The notes: generated from the sequence alone by a model not told the origin. A stretch of 37,159 nt of DNA from an uncultured Pseudohongiella sp. (GCA_902537815.1 CACBCS010000014.1:1-37159), one strand, 5' to 3'; positions 9,096 through 18,003 are shown, numbered from the stretch's first letter. Made by a program: numbers and translations.

Positions 9096-9779
9096 ATGGA
9101 ATTAGATACCTCCATCGAATGCGTGCTGTTCGACCTTGACGGCACACTCATTGACACCGCACCGGATTTCGTTAAAACCTTAAGCCGACTTACCGCAGAG
9201 AACAACCGGCCGCCAGTGACTGACTTGCGGGTTCAGCAGACCGTCTCAGACGGCGCTCGCGCTCTGGTTGCACTCGGGTTCGGCATCGAGGAACATGACG
9301 ACCGCTTTGCCGCTTTAAATCAGCGTCTGCTGGATTTGTATCTCGAACAATTGTCTGACACTGACGCAACTCTTTACCCGGGACTCTCCTGCCTGCTCGC
9401 AAAGATGGAAGCGGCCGGCATTCCTTGGGGGATCGTCACCAACAAACCCGAGATATATTCACATAAACTTCTGGACAAGTTGGATCTGCTCCCACGCTGC
9501 GGCGTTCTGATCTGCCCTGACCACGTAAGCGAGCGGAAACCCCACCCCGAACCCATCCTTTTAGCCTGCGACCGTCTGTCCCGCAGCACCGAACGCACTG
9601 TCTATCTGGGTGACCATATTCGCGACATACAAGCCGCCAAGAATGCGGACGTAATTGCCGTTGCAGCCGCATATGGCTACCTGTCTGCTGAGGCAAAAGT
9701 TGAAGAATGGCCCGCAGACTTTATATTAAGGTCTTCCGAACAAGCGCTGCCTTTGCTGAATACGCTAAAGTTCGCCTGA
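9096..9779 (+). CDS. mupP: HAD phosphatase, probable N-acetylmuramic acid 6-phosphate phosphatase (MupP type)
   Basis: HAD-superfamily phosphatase of 227 residues with the catalytic DLDGT motif (Asp13 nucleophile, Asp15 acid/base), motif II threonine in IVTNKP, the lysine in ERKPHPEP and motif IV in YLGDHIRDI. By sequence alone it would be called phosphoglycolate phosphatase (Gph). The position between ubiG and yciK is that of Pseudomonas mupP, shown there to dephosphorylate MurNAc-6-phosphate in the peptidoglycan recycling route that bypasses de novo UDP-MurNAc synthesis and gives intrinsic fosfomycin tolerance. The HAD fold is certain; the substrate is inferred from gene order. It starts two bases after the ubiG stop. 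Confidence 0.88.
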   Translation: MELDTSIECVLFDLDGTLIDTAPDFVKTLSRLTAENNRPPVTDLRVQQTVSDGARALVALGFGIEEHDDRFAALNQRLLDLYLEQLSDTDATLYPGLSCLLAKMEAAGIPWGIVTNKPEIYSHKLLDKLDLLPRCGVLICPDHVSERKPHPEPILLACDRLSRSTERTVYLGDHIRDIQAAKNADVIAVAAAYGYLSAEAKVEEWPADFILRSSEQALPLLNTLKFA

Positions 9780-9804
9780 TAGAAGTCAAAAAAGGGCCTC
9801 TTAT

Positions 9805-10584
9805 ATGTTCGAGTATCACCCTTCTTCCCAGCATCTGGCCGGCAAAAAAATACTGATTACCGGAGCCAGCGCTGGTATTGGCCGGGCTAATGCCATCTGC
9901 TTTGCTGAACACGGTGCAGAGGTGCTTCTATTGGGGCGCAATCAGGAAAAACTGGAACAGCTGTTCGACGAAATTGAAGAAAAATCCCCGGGCAAGGTCA
10001 CGATTCATCCGATGGATTTCGCCAAGGCAGGAGCCGAGGACTACTCAGGCCTCGCTGCCTCTTTAGACGAACACTTCCCGGTGATTGATGGTCTGATCCA
10101 TAACGCAGCACATCTTGGGACGCTGTGTCCGGTCGAATACTACCCAGATAACGACTGGGAAACGTTGATCAACGTCAACCTGAACGCCGTTTTTTTTCTG
10201 ACAAAAGCCGCAATGCCTTCGCTGAAGCGTTCTGAGGATGCCCGCCTGCTGTTCATTTCTTCCAGTGTTGGACGAAAGGGCCGCGCTTACTGGGGTGGCT
10301 ACGGGGTCTCCAAGTTCGCGCTGGAAGGTCTCATGCAAACACTTGCTGATGAACTGACCTCAACCTCAAATATCCGGGTTAACAGCCTAAATCCGGGTGG
10401 TACAAGAACCGCGATGCGACAGGCAGCCTATCCTGCCGAAGACCCCCACTCTCAGCCCGCAGCAGAGAGTTTGATGCCCGTCTACCTCTACCTGCTCGGA
10501 CCTGAGGCCGCCCATATTCATGGGCAGGCATTGGATGCCAGAGATTTCGACCCCAACATATTAAACACAGTAGAGGGCGCTTAG
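9805..10584 (+). CDS. yciK: YciK-type short-chain dehydrogenase/reductase
   Basis: NAD(P)-dependent oxidoreductase of the classical short-chain dehydrogenase family, 259 residues. The cofactor loop is TGASAGIG near residue 20, with LLLGRN after beta-2, the NAAH segment, the serine in LLFISSSVGRKGR and the catalytic YxxxK in WGGYGVSKFA. The overall pattern matches YciK of E. coli, whose substrate is not established. It closes the mtaD-ubiG-mupP-yciK series in the same order as in Pseudomonas, 25 bases after the previous gene, and is convergent with rluB. Confidence 0.9.
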   Translation: MFEYHPSSQHLAGKKILITGASAGIGRANAICFAEHGAEVLLLGRNQEKLEQLFDEIEEKSPGKVTIHPMDFAKAGAEDYSGLAASLDEHFPVIDGLIHNAAHLGTLCPVEYYPDNDWETLINVNLNAVFFLTKAAMPSLKRSEDARLLFISSSVGRKGRAYWGGYGVSKFALEGLMQTLADELTSTSNIRVNSLNPGGTRTAMRQAAYPAEDPHSQPAAESLMPVYLYLLGPEAAHIHGQALDARDFDPNILNTVEGA

Positions 10585-10674
10585 GTCAGTTCAATCAGCA
10601 AAAAACACCAAGAGGAGGCTCCCGGAAGGCTGACATCACACAAAAGCTCACGGGCAAACAAACAGCGGCAGGGT

Positions 10675-11406
10675 TCATGTAACCATTTTCACGAGCTTAT
10701 CGATTTCTGGCTTAGCCAACTCCTGAAACTGCCCGCGCTTGACCGAACTGGGTATGAAAATCGGACCAAACCGCACCCGTTTCAGGCGGCTCACCTTCAG
10801 CCCTTGCGATTCCCACAGCTTCCTGACTTCCCGATTGCGACCTTCCATCAGCACAACGTGATACCACTGATTGATCCCTTCCCCGCCATGATGTTGGATG
10901 TCGGTAAATCTGCACAGGTGGTCATCGATCATCACCCCGGCATGCATCGCCTGCACCATTTCCGGCGACACTTCACCCATGACTCGAACCGCATACTCAC
11001 GCTCTATTTGTGAGCGGGGGTGAGTCAGTCGATTGGCCAGTTCCCCATCAGTCGTAAAGAGCAACAGACCACTGGTATTGATATCCAGTCGACCTATCGA
11101 TACCCAGCGACCGTGCTTGAGCGGTGGCAGTTTGTCGAATACCGTCGGTCGACCCTCCGGATCTTTCCGAGTGCTGATTTCATCTTCAGGTTTGTTGTAG
11201 AGAATAACCCGGCGGGAATTCCGTGTTTTTTGCTGAGGAGCAAGGCGTTTGCCGTCGACAGTCACCTTGTCTGAATCTTTTACCCGATCACCAACGGTCG
11301 CGATCTTGCCGTTAACCTTGACCCTGCCTGCCTCAATCCAACGCTCTAACTCGCGCCTTGACCCAAAGCCAGCGCGAGCGAGCACCTTTTGTAGTTTTTC
11401 ACTCAT
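10675..11406 (-). CDS. rluB: 23S rRNA pseudouridine synthase RluB
   Basis: Makes pseudouridine in helix 93 of 23S rRNA (position 2605 in E. coli). The 243 residues comprise an N-terminal S4 RNA-binding domain (about 1-60) and an RsuA-type synthase domain with the catalytic motif GRLDINTSG; the aspartate is D108, against D110 in E. coli. The E. coli protein is longer because of a basic C-terminal tail, which is short here. It follows scpB after 62 bases on the minus strand. The order scpA-scpB-rluB is standard in gammaproteobacteria. RluE/RluF relatives are less likely given this context. Confidence 0.93.
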   Translation of the reverse strand: MSEKLQKVLARAGFGSRRELERWIEAGRVKVNGKIATVGDRVKDSDKVTVDGKRLAPQQKTRNSRRVILYNKPEDEISTRKDPEGRPTVFDKLPPLKHGRWVSIGRLDINTSGLLLFTTDGELANRLTHPRSQIEREYAVRVMGEVSPEMVQAMHAGVMIDDHLCRFTDIQHHGGEGINQWYHVVLMEGRNREVRKLWESQGLKVSRLKRVRFGPIFIPSSVKRGQFQELAKPEIDKLVKMVT

Positions 11407-11468
11407 GGGTAACCAAACCGTGTTGCTATGTTCTCAGAACCCGAGTGGGGCTGGCCCTCTCCAAGCGA

Positions 11469-12545
11469 CTACTGCCCCGCAACCGGCTCTTCAGAGTCTG
11501 ACCCTGCTGCTGGCTCATCGCTGTCTTCAGACATCGCCTCAGCAGCAGAGGGCGCGCGGTGCGCCTCGACCCCCGTGACCGCCTGCGGATCTCCGGCGAG
11601 ATCATGATCATCATGCGGGCCAGATCTTTCAGATTCCTGAAGGTCTTCTCTACTCGGTGAGGCTCCGGGGATGTCGCCGTCGGCCACATCGTCTGCTGGC
11701 GCAACAGATGCTCTTTTGGCCGTCTGGTCTGAATCGGCAAGCTGTTCGGCGCGCTGCGTCGCTGGCTCCGGAACCACCCCGTCTTCTAAATCGGAATCTG
11801 CTTCTTCGCCAAGAAGGCTTTCCGGCATTCCCATCCTGAGAATTTCATCAAGCGGTTTTTTTGACAACTCGAGCGCTTCCTCCTCAGCCAGAAGTTGTGC
11901 GCGCTCCGCGTCGCTCTGCTCGAAACTCGCTTCGTCAGTGACTTCCTCCGGCAGGTCTATCACTCGTTGCTGCGCCAGTTCATCTGCGAGATCCAACTCC
12001 TGCTCAGATCGAGACAACTCTTTGATCTCAGACAGCGGTGGTAATTCTTGCAGGCTTTTAAGATTGAAATAATCCAAAAACTGTTTGGTTGTCGCAAACA
12101 TCGCGGGTCTACCCGGAACGTCTCTGTGACCGACCACCCGAATCCATTCCCTGTCCAAAAGCGTGCGTATGATATTCGCACTTACTGCGACGCCCCGTAT
12201 TTCTTCGATGTCACCCCGGGTGATAGGCTGGCGATAGGCAACAAGTGCCAGCGTTTCCAGGAGCGCGCGGGTGTAACGGGGAGGACGCTCCTCCCACAGC
12301 TTTGCGACCCACTCACTGAGATCTTGTTTGACCTGAAACCGGTAGCCTGAAGCAACCGGTTTCAGCTCAAATCCCCGATCATTACAGTCCTCAGAAATTG
12401 CCTGCATCACCCGCTTCAGTTCATCCCGGTCGGGCTGCTCACTTTTCTCGAACACTGCAATGATATTGTCCAGAGTCAGCGGTCTCCCGGCGGCAAGAAG
12501 GCAACCTTCAACGATCATCTTAACTTTGTTATCTACGTCACTCAT
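11469..12545 (-). CDS. scpB: Segregation and condensation protein B
   Basis: Winged-helix kleisin partner that binds ScpA and the SMC ATPase in chromosome condensation and segregation. Residues 1-185 are the two winged-helix domains, with the conserved ETLALVAYRQPITRGDIEEI stretch and the GRPAMFATT segment. The rest, about 170 residues, is a low-complexity acidic tail rich in Glu, Asp, Ser, Ala and Pro, making the protein 358 residues against roughly 190-250 for many ScpB proteins. It begins with ATG at 12545, 21 bases after scpA. The tail is probably disordered and its role is unknown. Confidence 0.93.
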   Translation of the reverse strand: MSDVDNKVKMIVEGCLLAAGRPLTLDNIIAVFEKSEQPDRDELKRVMQAISEDCNDRGFELKPVASGYRFQVKQDLSEWVAKLWEERPPRYTRALLETLALVAYRQPITRGDIEEIRGVAVSANIIRTLLDREWIRVVGHRDVPGRPAMFATTKQFLDYFNLKSLQELPPLSEIKELSRSEQELDLADELAQQRVIDLPEEVTDEASFEQSDAERAQLLAEEEALELSKKPLDEILRMGMPESLLGEEADSDLEDGVVPEPATQRAEQLADSDQTAKRASVAPADDVADGDIPGASPSREDLQESERSGPHDDHDLAGDPQAVTGVEAHRAPSAAEAMSEDSDEPAAGSDSEEPVAGQ

Positions 12546-12566
12546 GCGAAGTCTATTTAAAAATCA

Positions 12567-13487
12567 CTAACCCCGAGATTTGATATGGATCGGGCCGAAG
12601 GGGTCTGACTGCACGATCTCCACCAACGAATCTTTCAACAATTCCATGACGGCGAGAAATGTCACAACGACGCCCAGTCTGCCCTCGGCTTTGACCAGTA
12701 GCGCAACCAGCGGAATAAATTTATGCTCGGAGACCTTGTCCAGAATTTCCGACATCTTTTCCCGGGTCGACAGAGTTTCGAATTGAATGTGGTGGTGCTC
12801 AAACATGTCTGCCCGAGCCAGGACGCGCGACAGACACAGAAGAATTTCCTCTAGCCTGACTTCCGGGTCCGGCGTGACTCTCTCAATCTCAGGTGGTGTT
12901 GCGCTCGCCAACATGATCTCCCTATCTAATCTGGGCATTGCGTCAATGTCTTCCGCCGCTTGTTTGAAGCGCTCATATTCCTGCAACCGCCTGATCAACT
13001 GTATCCGCGGGTCGTCTTCTTCTTTCTCCTCTGCTTCCTGGCGGGGCAACAGAATCCGGGACTTGATCTCAGCCAGCATAGCGGCCATGACCATATACTC
13101 AGCTGCCAGCTCGAACTGGCTGGATTGCATAAGATCAACGTAGGACATGTATTGGTCAGTAATGTCCGACACATTGATTTCGAGAATATCGAGGTTTTGC
13201 CGCTTGATAAGATAAAGAAGCAGGTCCAGAGGCCCTTCAAACGCTTCCAGAAAAATTTCCAGCGCACCAGGTGGAATATAGAGGTCTTTGGGTACTTCAG
13301 TGATGGCCTCTCCGCCAACGATGGCGAGCGGAAGCTCTTTTTGCTCCGGACTCGGCCCAGACAAACGGTCATCGGCCCCAACCTCAGCTGGCACAGATTC
13401 TAAAGGGGATGAAGACTGCCCCTCAGGTGCTGAGGGCTCTGATTTCGCTTCCGGTTCAGTCGTGGTCAATCTGTTAATCTGCCGCAA
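12567..13487 (-). CDS. scpA: Segregation and condensation protein A (kleisin)
   Basis: Kleisin subunit that bridges the SMC dimer and ScpB. The conserved core begins near residue 75 with FLEAFEGPLDLLLYLIKRQNLDI, the family signature, followed by the helical middle region ending in ILLPR, and the C-terminal winged helix with VVTFLAVMELLKD. The first 70 or so residues are Pro/Ser/Glu-rich and not conserved in the family. No ATG exists before the core: the frame opens after a TAA with a TTG at 13487, and a second TTG lies six codons later. Neither has a good ribosome site, so the start is uncertain. trpS lies upstream and scpB downstream. Confidence 0.9.
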   Translation of the reverse strand: MRQINRLTTTEPEAKSEPSAPEGQSSSPLESVPAEVGADDRLSGPSPEQKELPLAIVGGEAITEVPKDLYIPPGALEIFLEAFEGPLDLLLYLIKRQNLDILEINVSDITDQYMSYVDLMQSSQFELAAEYMVMAAMLAEIKSRILLPRQEAEEKEEDDPRIQLIRRLQEYERFKQAAEDIDAMPRLDREIMLASATPPEIERVTPDPEVRLEEILLCLSRVLARADMFEHHHIQFETLSTREKMSEILDKVSEHKFIPLVALLVKAEGRLGVVVTFLAVMELLKDSLVEIVQSDPFGPIHIKSRG

Positions 13488-13541
13488 ATCCGGTTTGGTT
13501 TATGGTACTCCACTTGCGAAGCGATGCCTACACCATAAAGC

Positions 13542-14759
13542 TTACTGCCAGGCACTGAGACCCATTGCTGAGCGAACTTCTGCAAGCGTTTCACGGGCCG
13601 ATTCTCGTGCCTTCTCGCCGCCCTCCAGAAGAATTGAGCGAACCAGGTCACGATCATTTTCGAATTGCTCTGCTTCTTTCTGAATCGGTGCCAATTCTGC
13701 CGTAATGGCATCGATGACTGGCTTCTTACATTCAAGACAACCAATACCAGCATTTTGGCAGCCTTCGGTTACCCACTCTTTGGTATCCTGATCGGAATAA
13801 GTCAGATGAAGTTGCCACACCGGGCATTTTGCCGGATCACCCGGATCAGTAAGCCGAACACGCGCAGGGTCTGTCGGCATTGTGCTGAGCTTTTTGCTTA
13901 TCTGCTCCAAAGGCTCTCGCAGACTGATCGTATTATCGTAAGACTTTGACATCTTCTGACCGTCGAGTCCGGGCATCTTCGATGACTCCGTGAGCAGCGA
14001 CTTAGGCTCGGATAGGATCACCTTCCCGCCACCTTCAAGATAACCAAACAGGCGCTCACGGTCCCCGATGGAAATATTCTGCTGTTCTTGAAGCAAAGCC
14101 CGGGCTTTCTCAAGCGCTTCATGATCTCCCTGCTCCTGATAGGCTGTTCGAAGCTGCACATAAAGCCGCCCCGCTTTTTTTCCCATCTTTTTAATTGCCG
14201 CCTCAGCGTTTTCCTCAAACCCGGGCTCGCGCCCATAGACATGATTAAAACGCCGGGCAACTTCCCGGGTGAGCTCAACGTGTGCTACCTGGTCAGCGCC
14301 CACAGGCACATAACCCGCCCGGTAGATGAGAATATCTGCAGCCTGAAGCAGCGGATACCCGAGAAATCCATAGGTATCGAGCTCTTTTTCCTGAAGTTTT
14401 TGCTGCTGATCCTTATAGCTGGGGACACGCTCCAGCCAACCCATGGGAGTAATCATGGAAAGAAGCAGATGCAGCTCAGCGTGCTCGGGCACTTTGGACT
14501 GGACAAAAAGCGCCGCGGACCCGGGATTGATGCCTACGGCCAACCAGTCGATCACCATTTCAATGACGTTATCCTCGAACAGGGTCGCATCACCATAGTG
14601 GGTTGTCAGAGCATGCCAATCAGCAACGAAGAAAAAGCACTCATACTCATGTTGAAGCTTAATCCAGTTTTGCAGCACTCCGTGGTAATGCCCCAAATGC
14701 AGACGACCCGTAGGCCGCATTCCCGATAAGACACGCTGCTGCGAATTCACAGTCGACAA
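13542..14759 (-). CDS. trpS: Tryptophanyl-tRNA synthetase
   Basis: Class I aminoacyl-tRNA synthetase charging tRNA-Trp. The start chosen is TTG at 14759, because AGAGGAG lies six bases before it (14766-14772) and the protein then begins normally. A longer open frame reaches 14930 but would overlap yciO and add a non-homologous segment. The protein has 405 residues, longer than the 334 of E. coli and like the extended TrpRS form of many proteobacteria. The HIGH motif is HLGH at 21-24 and the KMSKS motif is intact. Near the C-terminus four cysteines, C312, C334, C341 and C344, are spaced x21-x6-x2, almost the pattern that binds a [4Fe-4S] cluster in Thermotoga maritima TrpRS. It lies between yciO and scpA in a probable operon. 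Confidence 0.95.
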   Translation of the reverse strand: MSTVNSQQRVLSGMRPTGRLHLGHYHGVLQNWIKLQHEYECFFFVADWHALTTHYGDATLFEDNVIEMVIDWLAVGINPGSAALFVQSKVPEHAELHLLLSMITPMGWLERVPSYKDQQQKLQEKELDTYGFLGYPLLQAADILIYRAGYVPVGADQVAHVELTREVARRFNHVYGREPGFEENAEAAIKKMGKKAGRLYVQLRTAYQEQGDHEALEKARALLQEQQNISIGDRERLFGYLEGGGKVILSEPKSLLTESSKMPGLDGQKMSKSYDNTISLREPLEQISKKLSTMPTDPARVRLTDPGDPAKCPVWQLHLTYSDQDTKEWVTEGCQNAGIGCLECKKPVIDAITAELAPIQKEAEQFENDRDLVRSILLEGGEKARESARETLAEVRSAMGLSAWQ

Positions 14760-14871
14760 GTTAGACTCCTCTTTATTCTGGCACCCAGATATCTCTGCAA
14801 GCGTTTTCGGCAAGATGCCTATCTTTTTCACGTCCGTAGTATAAATGGAATCGCTGCCTCGTGGCGCGTCA

Positions 14872-15492
14872 CTATTGAAAAGGCTTGGGATCTCCATTGC
14901 CGATTCGCAGCACCTCGGGCACCCCATCAACTAAGTCAACAAGTGTTGTCGGCTGCACGGAGCAAGCCCCGCCGTCAACGATCATGTCAACTGTCTTGCC
15001 CAGCTTCATTCTCATTTCGTAGGGGTCGGTCAATTGCTCGGACTGATCCGGCAAGATGAGACTAGTACTCATGATCGCCCCCCCAGTTTGCGCCAGAATA
15101 GCCTGGGCGACAGCATTGTCAGGCACTCGAAGCCCTATGGTTTTGCGCTTGGTCTGTTTCAAACGCCGAGGCACCTCTGGAGACGCTTTGAGCACAAACG
15201 TGTAGGGCCCGGGCGTATACGCCTTCAGAATCCTGTACGCGCTACTATCCACCTGCGAGTAGATCGACAATTCCGACAAGTCACGACAGACCAGGGTGAA
15301 ATGATGTTTGGTGTCCAGGCGGCGTATCTGCCGAATGCGATCCAGCGCAGATTTATTGCCTATATGGCACCCCAGCGCATAAGTTGAATCCGTGGGGTAA
15401 ACCACCACGCCGCCCTGCAACAGACATTTCGACACCCTCTGAACAATACGAGGCTCCGGGTTCGTCGCATGTACCTGAAGAAATTCACCCAT
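14872..15492 (-). CDS. yciO: YciO/Sua5/YrdC-family protein
   Basis: Member of the YrdC/Sua5 family, whose best-known members make threonylcarbamoyl-AMP for the t6A modification of tRNA. The 206-residue length equals that of E. coli YciO, and the PTDSTYALGC motif, the RLDTKHHFTLVC stretch and the KRKTIGLRVPD motif are the YciO form rather than TsaC. YciO's exact role is less certain than TsaC's; a TsaC or Sua5 gene would be expected elsewhere. It is first in the yciO-trpS-scpA-scpB-rluB series and is divergent from yciB. Confidence 0.9.
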   Translation of the reverse strand: MGEFLQVHATNPEPRIVQRVSKCLLQGGVVVYPTDSTYALGCHIGNKSALDRIRQIRRLDTKHHFTLVCRDLSELSIYSQVDSSAYRILKAYTPGPYTFVLKASPEVPRRLKQTKRKTIGLRVPDNAVAQAILAQTGGAIMSTSLILPDQSEQLTDPYEMRMKLGKTVDMIVDGGACSVQPTTLVDLVDGVPEVLRIGNGDPKPFQ

Positions 15493-15630
15493 TTAGAAAC
15501 AGCCGCAAGAGAGCACTGGCTTGAGCCATTAACCCGAAAAGTCGCGATTCTAGTATATTGATGCTCAAAAGCAGACACCTTTTTGCAAATCAACTATGAT
15601 TAAGACCTCGAGGATCAGACAACAATCCGC

Positions 15631-16260
15631 ATGAAACAATTTATCGATTATATCCCGCTGTTTGTCTTCTTCTCCGTCTGGGCGATGGATGAGAGGACCA
15701 TTACTCTGGCAGATTATCAGCACAGCGTTGGTGGCATATTCAGTGCGGCAGAGTTTTTACTCGCAAGTTCCGTCCTGGTCTACGGTGGCCTGTTTGTGGC
15801 ACAGCGAAGACTGGACAAATTTCAGTGGATTACCCTCGCGGCTGTAGTGCTGTTTACCATTCCCACGATTATTTTTCGTGATACAAACTTTCTGAAGTGG
15901 AAAGCCCCTATCGTAAATTGGATTTTTGCCCTGATCTTCATGCTGTCTCGCTACTTCGGAGAAAAACCGGCTATTGAACACATGATGGGCCATACAGTGG
16001 CAGCGCCTCGGGAGTTATGGATCAAGCTCAATTCCCTGTGGGTGTGCTACTTCGTGGCACTGGGCGCAATCAATCTGGCCGTCGCGTTTGGCCTGAGCGA
16101 AGCTTTATGGATTCAATTTAAAGTGTTCGGCAATTTTGTTCTGACATTTCTCTTTGTTGTCGGTCAGATGCCTCTACTTGCGAAGTATATTGAAACCGAC
16201 GATATCGAAAAGGATAGAGCCCGCGAAGACAAGGCAGCAGAGTCTACCTCAGCACCATAG
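15631..16260 (+). CDS. yciB: Inner membrane septation protein YciB/IspZ
   Basis: Integral inner-membrane protein of the YciB (IspZ) family, linked to cell envelope synthesis and septation in E. coli and Shigella. The N-terminus MKQFIDYIPLFVFF is typical, and five or so hydrophobic segments follow, with the conserved FRDTNFLKWKAPIVNW region near residue 90. At 209 residues it exceeds the usual 180; the excess is a charged C-terminal tail from about residue 190. It stands alone on the plus strand, divergent from yciO and convergent with the cyclophilin gene. Confidence 0.93.
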   Translation: MKQFIDYIPLFVFFSVWAMDERTITLADYQHSVGGIFSAAEFLLASSVLVYGGLFVAQRRLDKFQWITLAAVVLFTIPTIIFRDTNFLKWKAPIVNWIFALIFMLSRYFGEKPAIEHMMGHTVAAPRELWIKLNSLWVCYFVALGAINLAVAFGLSEALWIQFKVFGNFVLTFLFVVGQMPLLAKYIETDDIEKDRAREDKAAESTSAP

Positions 16261-16351
16261 GCGCTAATCCACCAGCATTTTTACAAGAAACCCGTGGCCC
16301 GGAAAATCCCTGTCTCGGCGTGCGTTTTCTTTCGGCGCCTATTGACGTTGT

Positions 16352-16933
16352 CTACTGAGGCAGAAATACCGATCTAAGGTCAGGAAACTGCTGATCAAGC
16401 ACTGCGTTCCACTCGGAAAGTTGGCGCTCACGGCGCTTGAACAGTTCGCTCGGATCCCCTTCAATAGTGATCTTCAGAATTTTATCCCGGCGCCGAATCT
16501 GAAGAACAACCGGCAAGCCTTCAGTGACTCGCCCGAAAACCGAGTGCTTGCCGTCAAGATGCGGGGTCGCGAGGTGAGTGATGAAAAACTGGCTGCCATC
16601 GGTGTCGGGACCCGAATTCGCCATGGACAGAACACCCTGACGGTTGTGCTTCAGCAACAACTCACCCGAAAATTGGTAACCTGGACCCCCGGTTCCGTCC
16701 GCCCTGGGATCTCCACCCTGCGCCATGAAATTTCGTTCTACCCGATGAAAACTCAAACCGTCATAAAAGCCCCGCAGGGCGAGGTTCACGAAATTTGCCA
16801 CGGTGGTGGGAGCGGCCCGGTCATTCAACTCTGCTTTCATCACACCCCGCTCGGTCTCAATGACTGCAACCAGTGGTTGCGCATCAGCAAGAGTGGACAT
16901 AAACAACAGACAGGCAAATGCAATCTTTTTCAT
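16352..16933 (-). CDS. Secreted cyclophilin-type peptidyl-prolyl cis-trans isomerase
   Basis: Cyclophilin-type prolyl isomerase of 193 residues. A signal peptide covers residues 1-19 (Lys-Lys, hydrophobic core, ADA before QP), so it should act in the periplasm like PpiA. The isomerase core contains [15 protein letters not shown] with the catalytic arginine, [20 protein letters not shown] and [14 protein letters not shown]. The usual cyclophilin length is about 165, and the C-terminal 30 residues are extra and charged. It sits 18 bases downstream of xthA on the same strand and may be cotranscribed, though no functional link is evident. Confidence 0.93.
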   Translation of the reverse strand: MKKIAFACLLFMSTLADAQPLVAVIETERGVMKAELNDRAAPTTVANFVNLALRGFYDGLSFHRVERNFMAQGGDPRADGTGGPGYQFSGELLLKHNRQGVLSMANSGPDTDGSQFFITHLATPHLDGKHSVFGRVTEGLPVVLQIRRRDKILKITIEGDPSELFKRRERQLSEWNAVLDQQFPDLRSVFLPQ

Positions 16934-16951
16934 ATCTTGATTACCGGGCTT

Positions 16952-17728
16952 TCAGGATGGAAGGTCTGCATAATCGATAATTACCGGAGCGTGATCTGAG
17001 AAATTTTGTGCTGTATAAATCTCAGCACCCAAGACAGATGAACGCAAGCCCGGAGTGATCAGCTGATAATCCAGACGCCAGCCAACATTTTTGGCCCGGG
17101 CTTGGCCGCGGTTTGACCACCAGGAGTATTGATCCGCTTCCTGATTCACCAACCTAAACGCATCGCTCCAGCCGACTTCATCATACAGTGTGTCCAGCCA
17201 GGCTCGCTCCTCAGGGAGAAATCCCGAATTTTTCTGATTCGAGCGCCAATTTTTGAGATCACTCTGTTTGTGACAAATGTTCCAGTCAGCGCAAATAATG
17301 ATTTCTCGTCGTTTTCGTCGCAAACCACGCATGTGCGCCTCAAAATGAGCCATAAAAGCAAATTTCCGCTCCTGCCGTTCGGGGCCTGAAGAGCCTGAAG
17401 GCAGATAAAGCGACGCAATGCTCAGGCCGGGAAAGTCCGCCTGAAGGTAACGACCCTCTGTATCTGCGATGGGGAAGCCCGTCCCTCTGCGTATCTTGAG
17501 CGGCTTTTGCCGGATAAATAGCGCCGTGCCAGCATACCCTTTCTTCTCCGCATCAAAGTAGAAACAGTGGTAACCCTGGGGCCGGAAAATTGGATCTTCC
17601 AGCTGGTATTCCTGTGCCTTGGTCTCCTGCAGGCAAACGACATCCGCGTTCGATTGCGCGAGCCATTCGAAAAAACCCTTTCTCGCCGCAGCACGGACGC
17701 CGTTGCAATTGAATGTGATGACCCTCAT
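16952..17728 (-). CDS. xthA: Exodeoxyribonuclease III (AP endonuclease)
   Basis: Mg-dependent repair nuclease of the ExoIII/APE1 fold that cuts at abasic sites and trims 3' ends. With 258 residues it has normal length. Active-site residues are visible: N7, E35 in LQETKAQE, D148 and N150 in ADWN, and D245/H246 in FSDHAPVIID. The N-terminus MRVITFNCNGVR is typical and fixes the ATG at 17728. A plausible sigma-70 promoter lies 42 bases upstream. Confidence 0.96.
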   Translation of the reverse strand: MRVITFNCNGVRAAARKGFFEWLAQSNADVVCLQETKAQEYQLEDPIFRPQGYHCFYFDAEKKGYAGTALFIRQKPLKIRRGTGFPIADTEGRYLQADFPGLSIASLYLPSGSSGPERQERKFAFMAHFEAHMRGLRRKRREIIICADWNICHKQSDLKNWRSNQKNSGFLPEERAWLDTLYDEVGWSDAFRLVNQEADQYSWWSNRGQARAKNVGWRLDYQLITPGLRSSVLGAEIYTAQNFSDHAPVIIDYADLPS

Positions 17729-17769
17729 GACCTTATTTTAAGCTTGCTCCGGTGCTAAATCACGAAGGC

Positions 17770-17797
17770 ATTGTACGCCGCGCTCAGTTCCGAGCAA
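17770..17797 (-). promoter_or_regulatory. Putative promoter of xthA
   Basis: Read on the minus strand, TTGCTC (17797-17792), a 16-base spacer and TACAAT (17775-17770) form a good sigma-70 match, placing the start of transcription some 30-35 bases before the xthA ATG. Confidence 0.5.
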
Positions 17798-18003
17798 GCC
17801 GGAACAATCTTTCAAGCCCCAAAGGCGGCCATTGCAGTAGTTCGCCTTTCTGGTGTCAGGGCAACCCCTAATAAGACACTTTTTGTTACATTAAGTAGCA
17901 TTTATTCAAGCAATCACCACACTATTTTGGGTACACCGACTCTTATTTTTGCTCAATTTCTTCGGAAATGCTCTGGTGAATTAGCCGAAAAGCGGTTTAA
18001 GAA
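17798..18003. other. AT-rich intergenic stretch
   Basis: This is the left part of a 472-base stretch (17729-18200) without a clear protein gene. A 243-base frame is open on the plus strand but has no ribosome site and no recognisable motif. Nothing else is seen here; the elements to the right are listed separately. Confidence 0.5.

Noticed and set aside
14760..14930. Longer N-terminus of trpS
   Set aside because: It would overlap yciO, has no homology to TrpRS, and the TTG at 14759 has a strong ribosome site.
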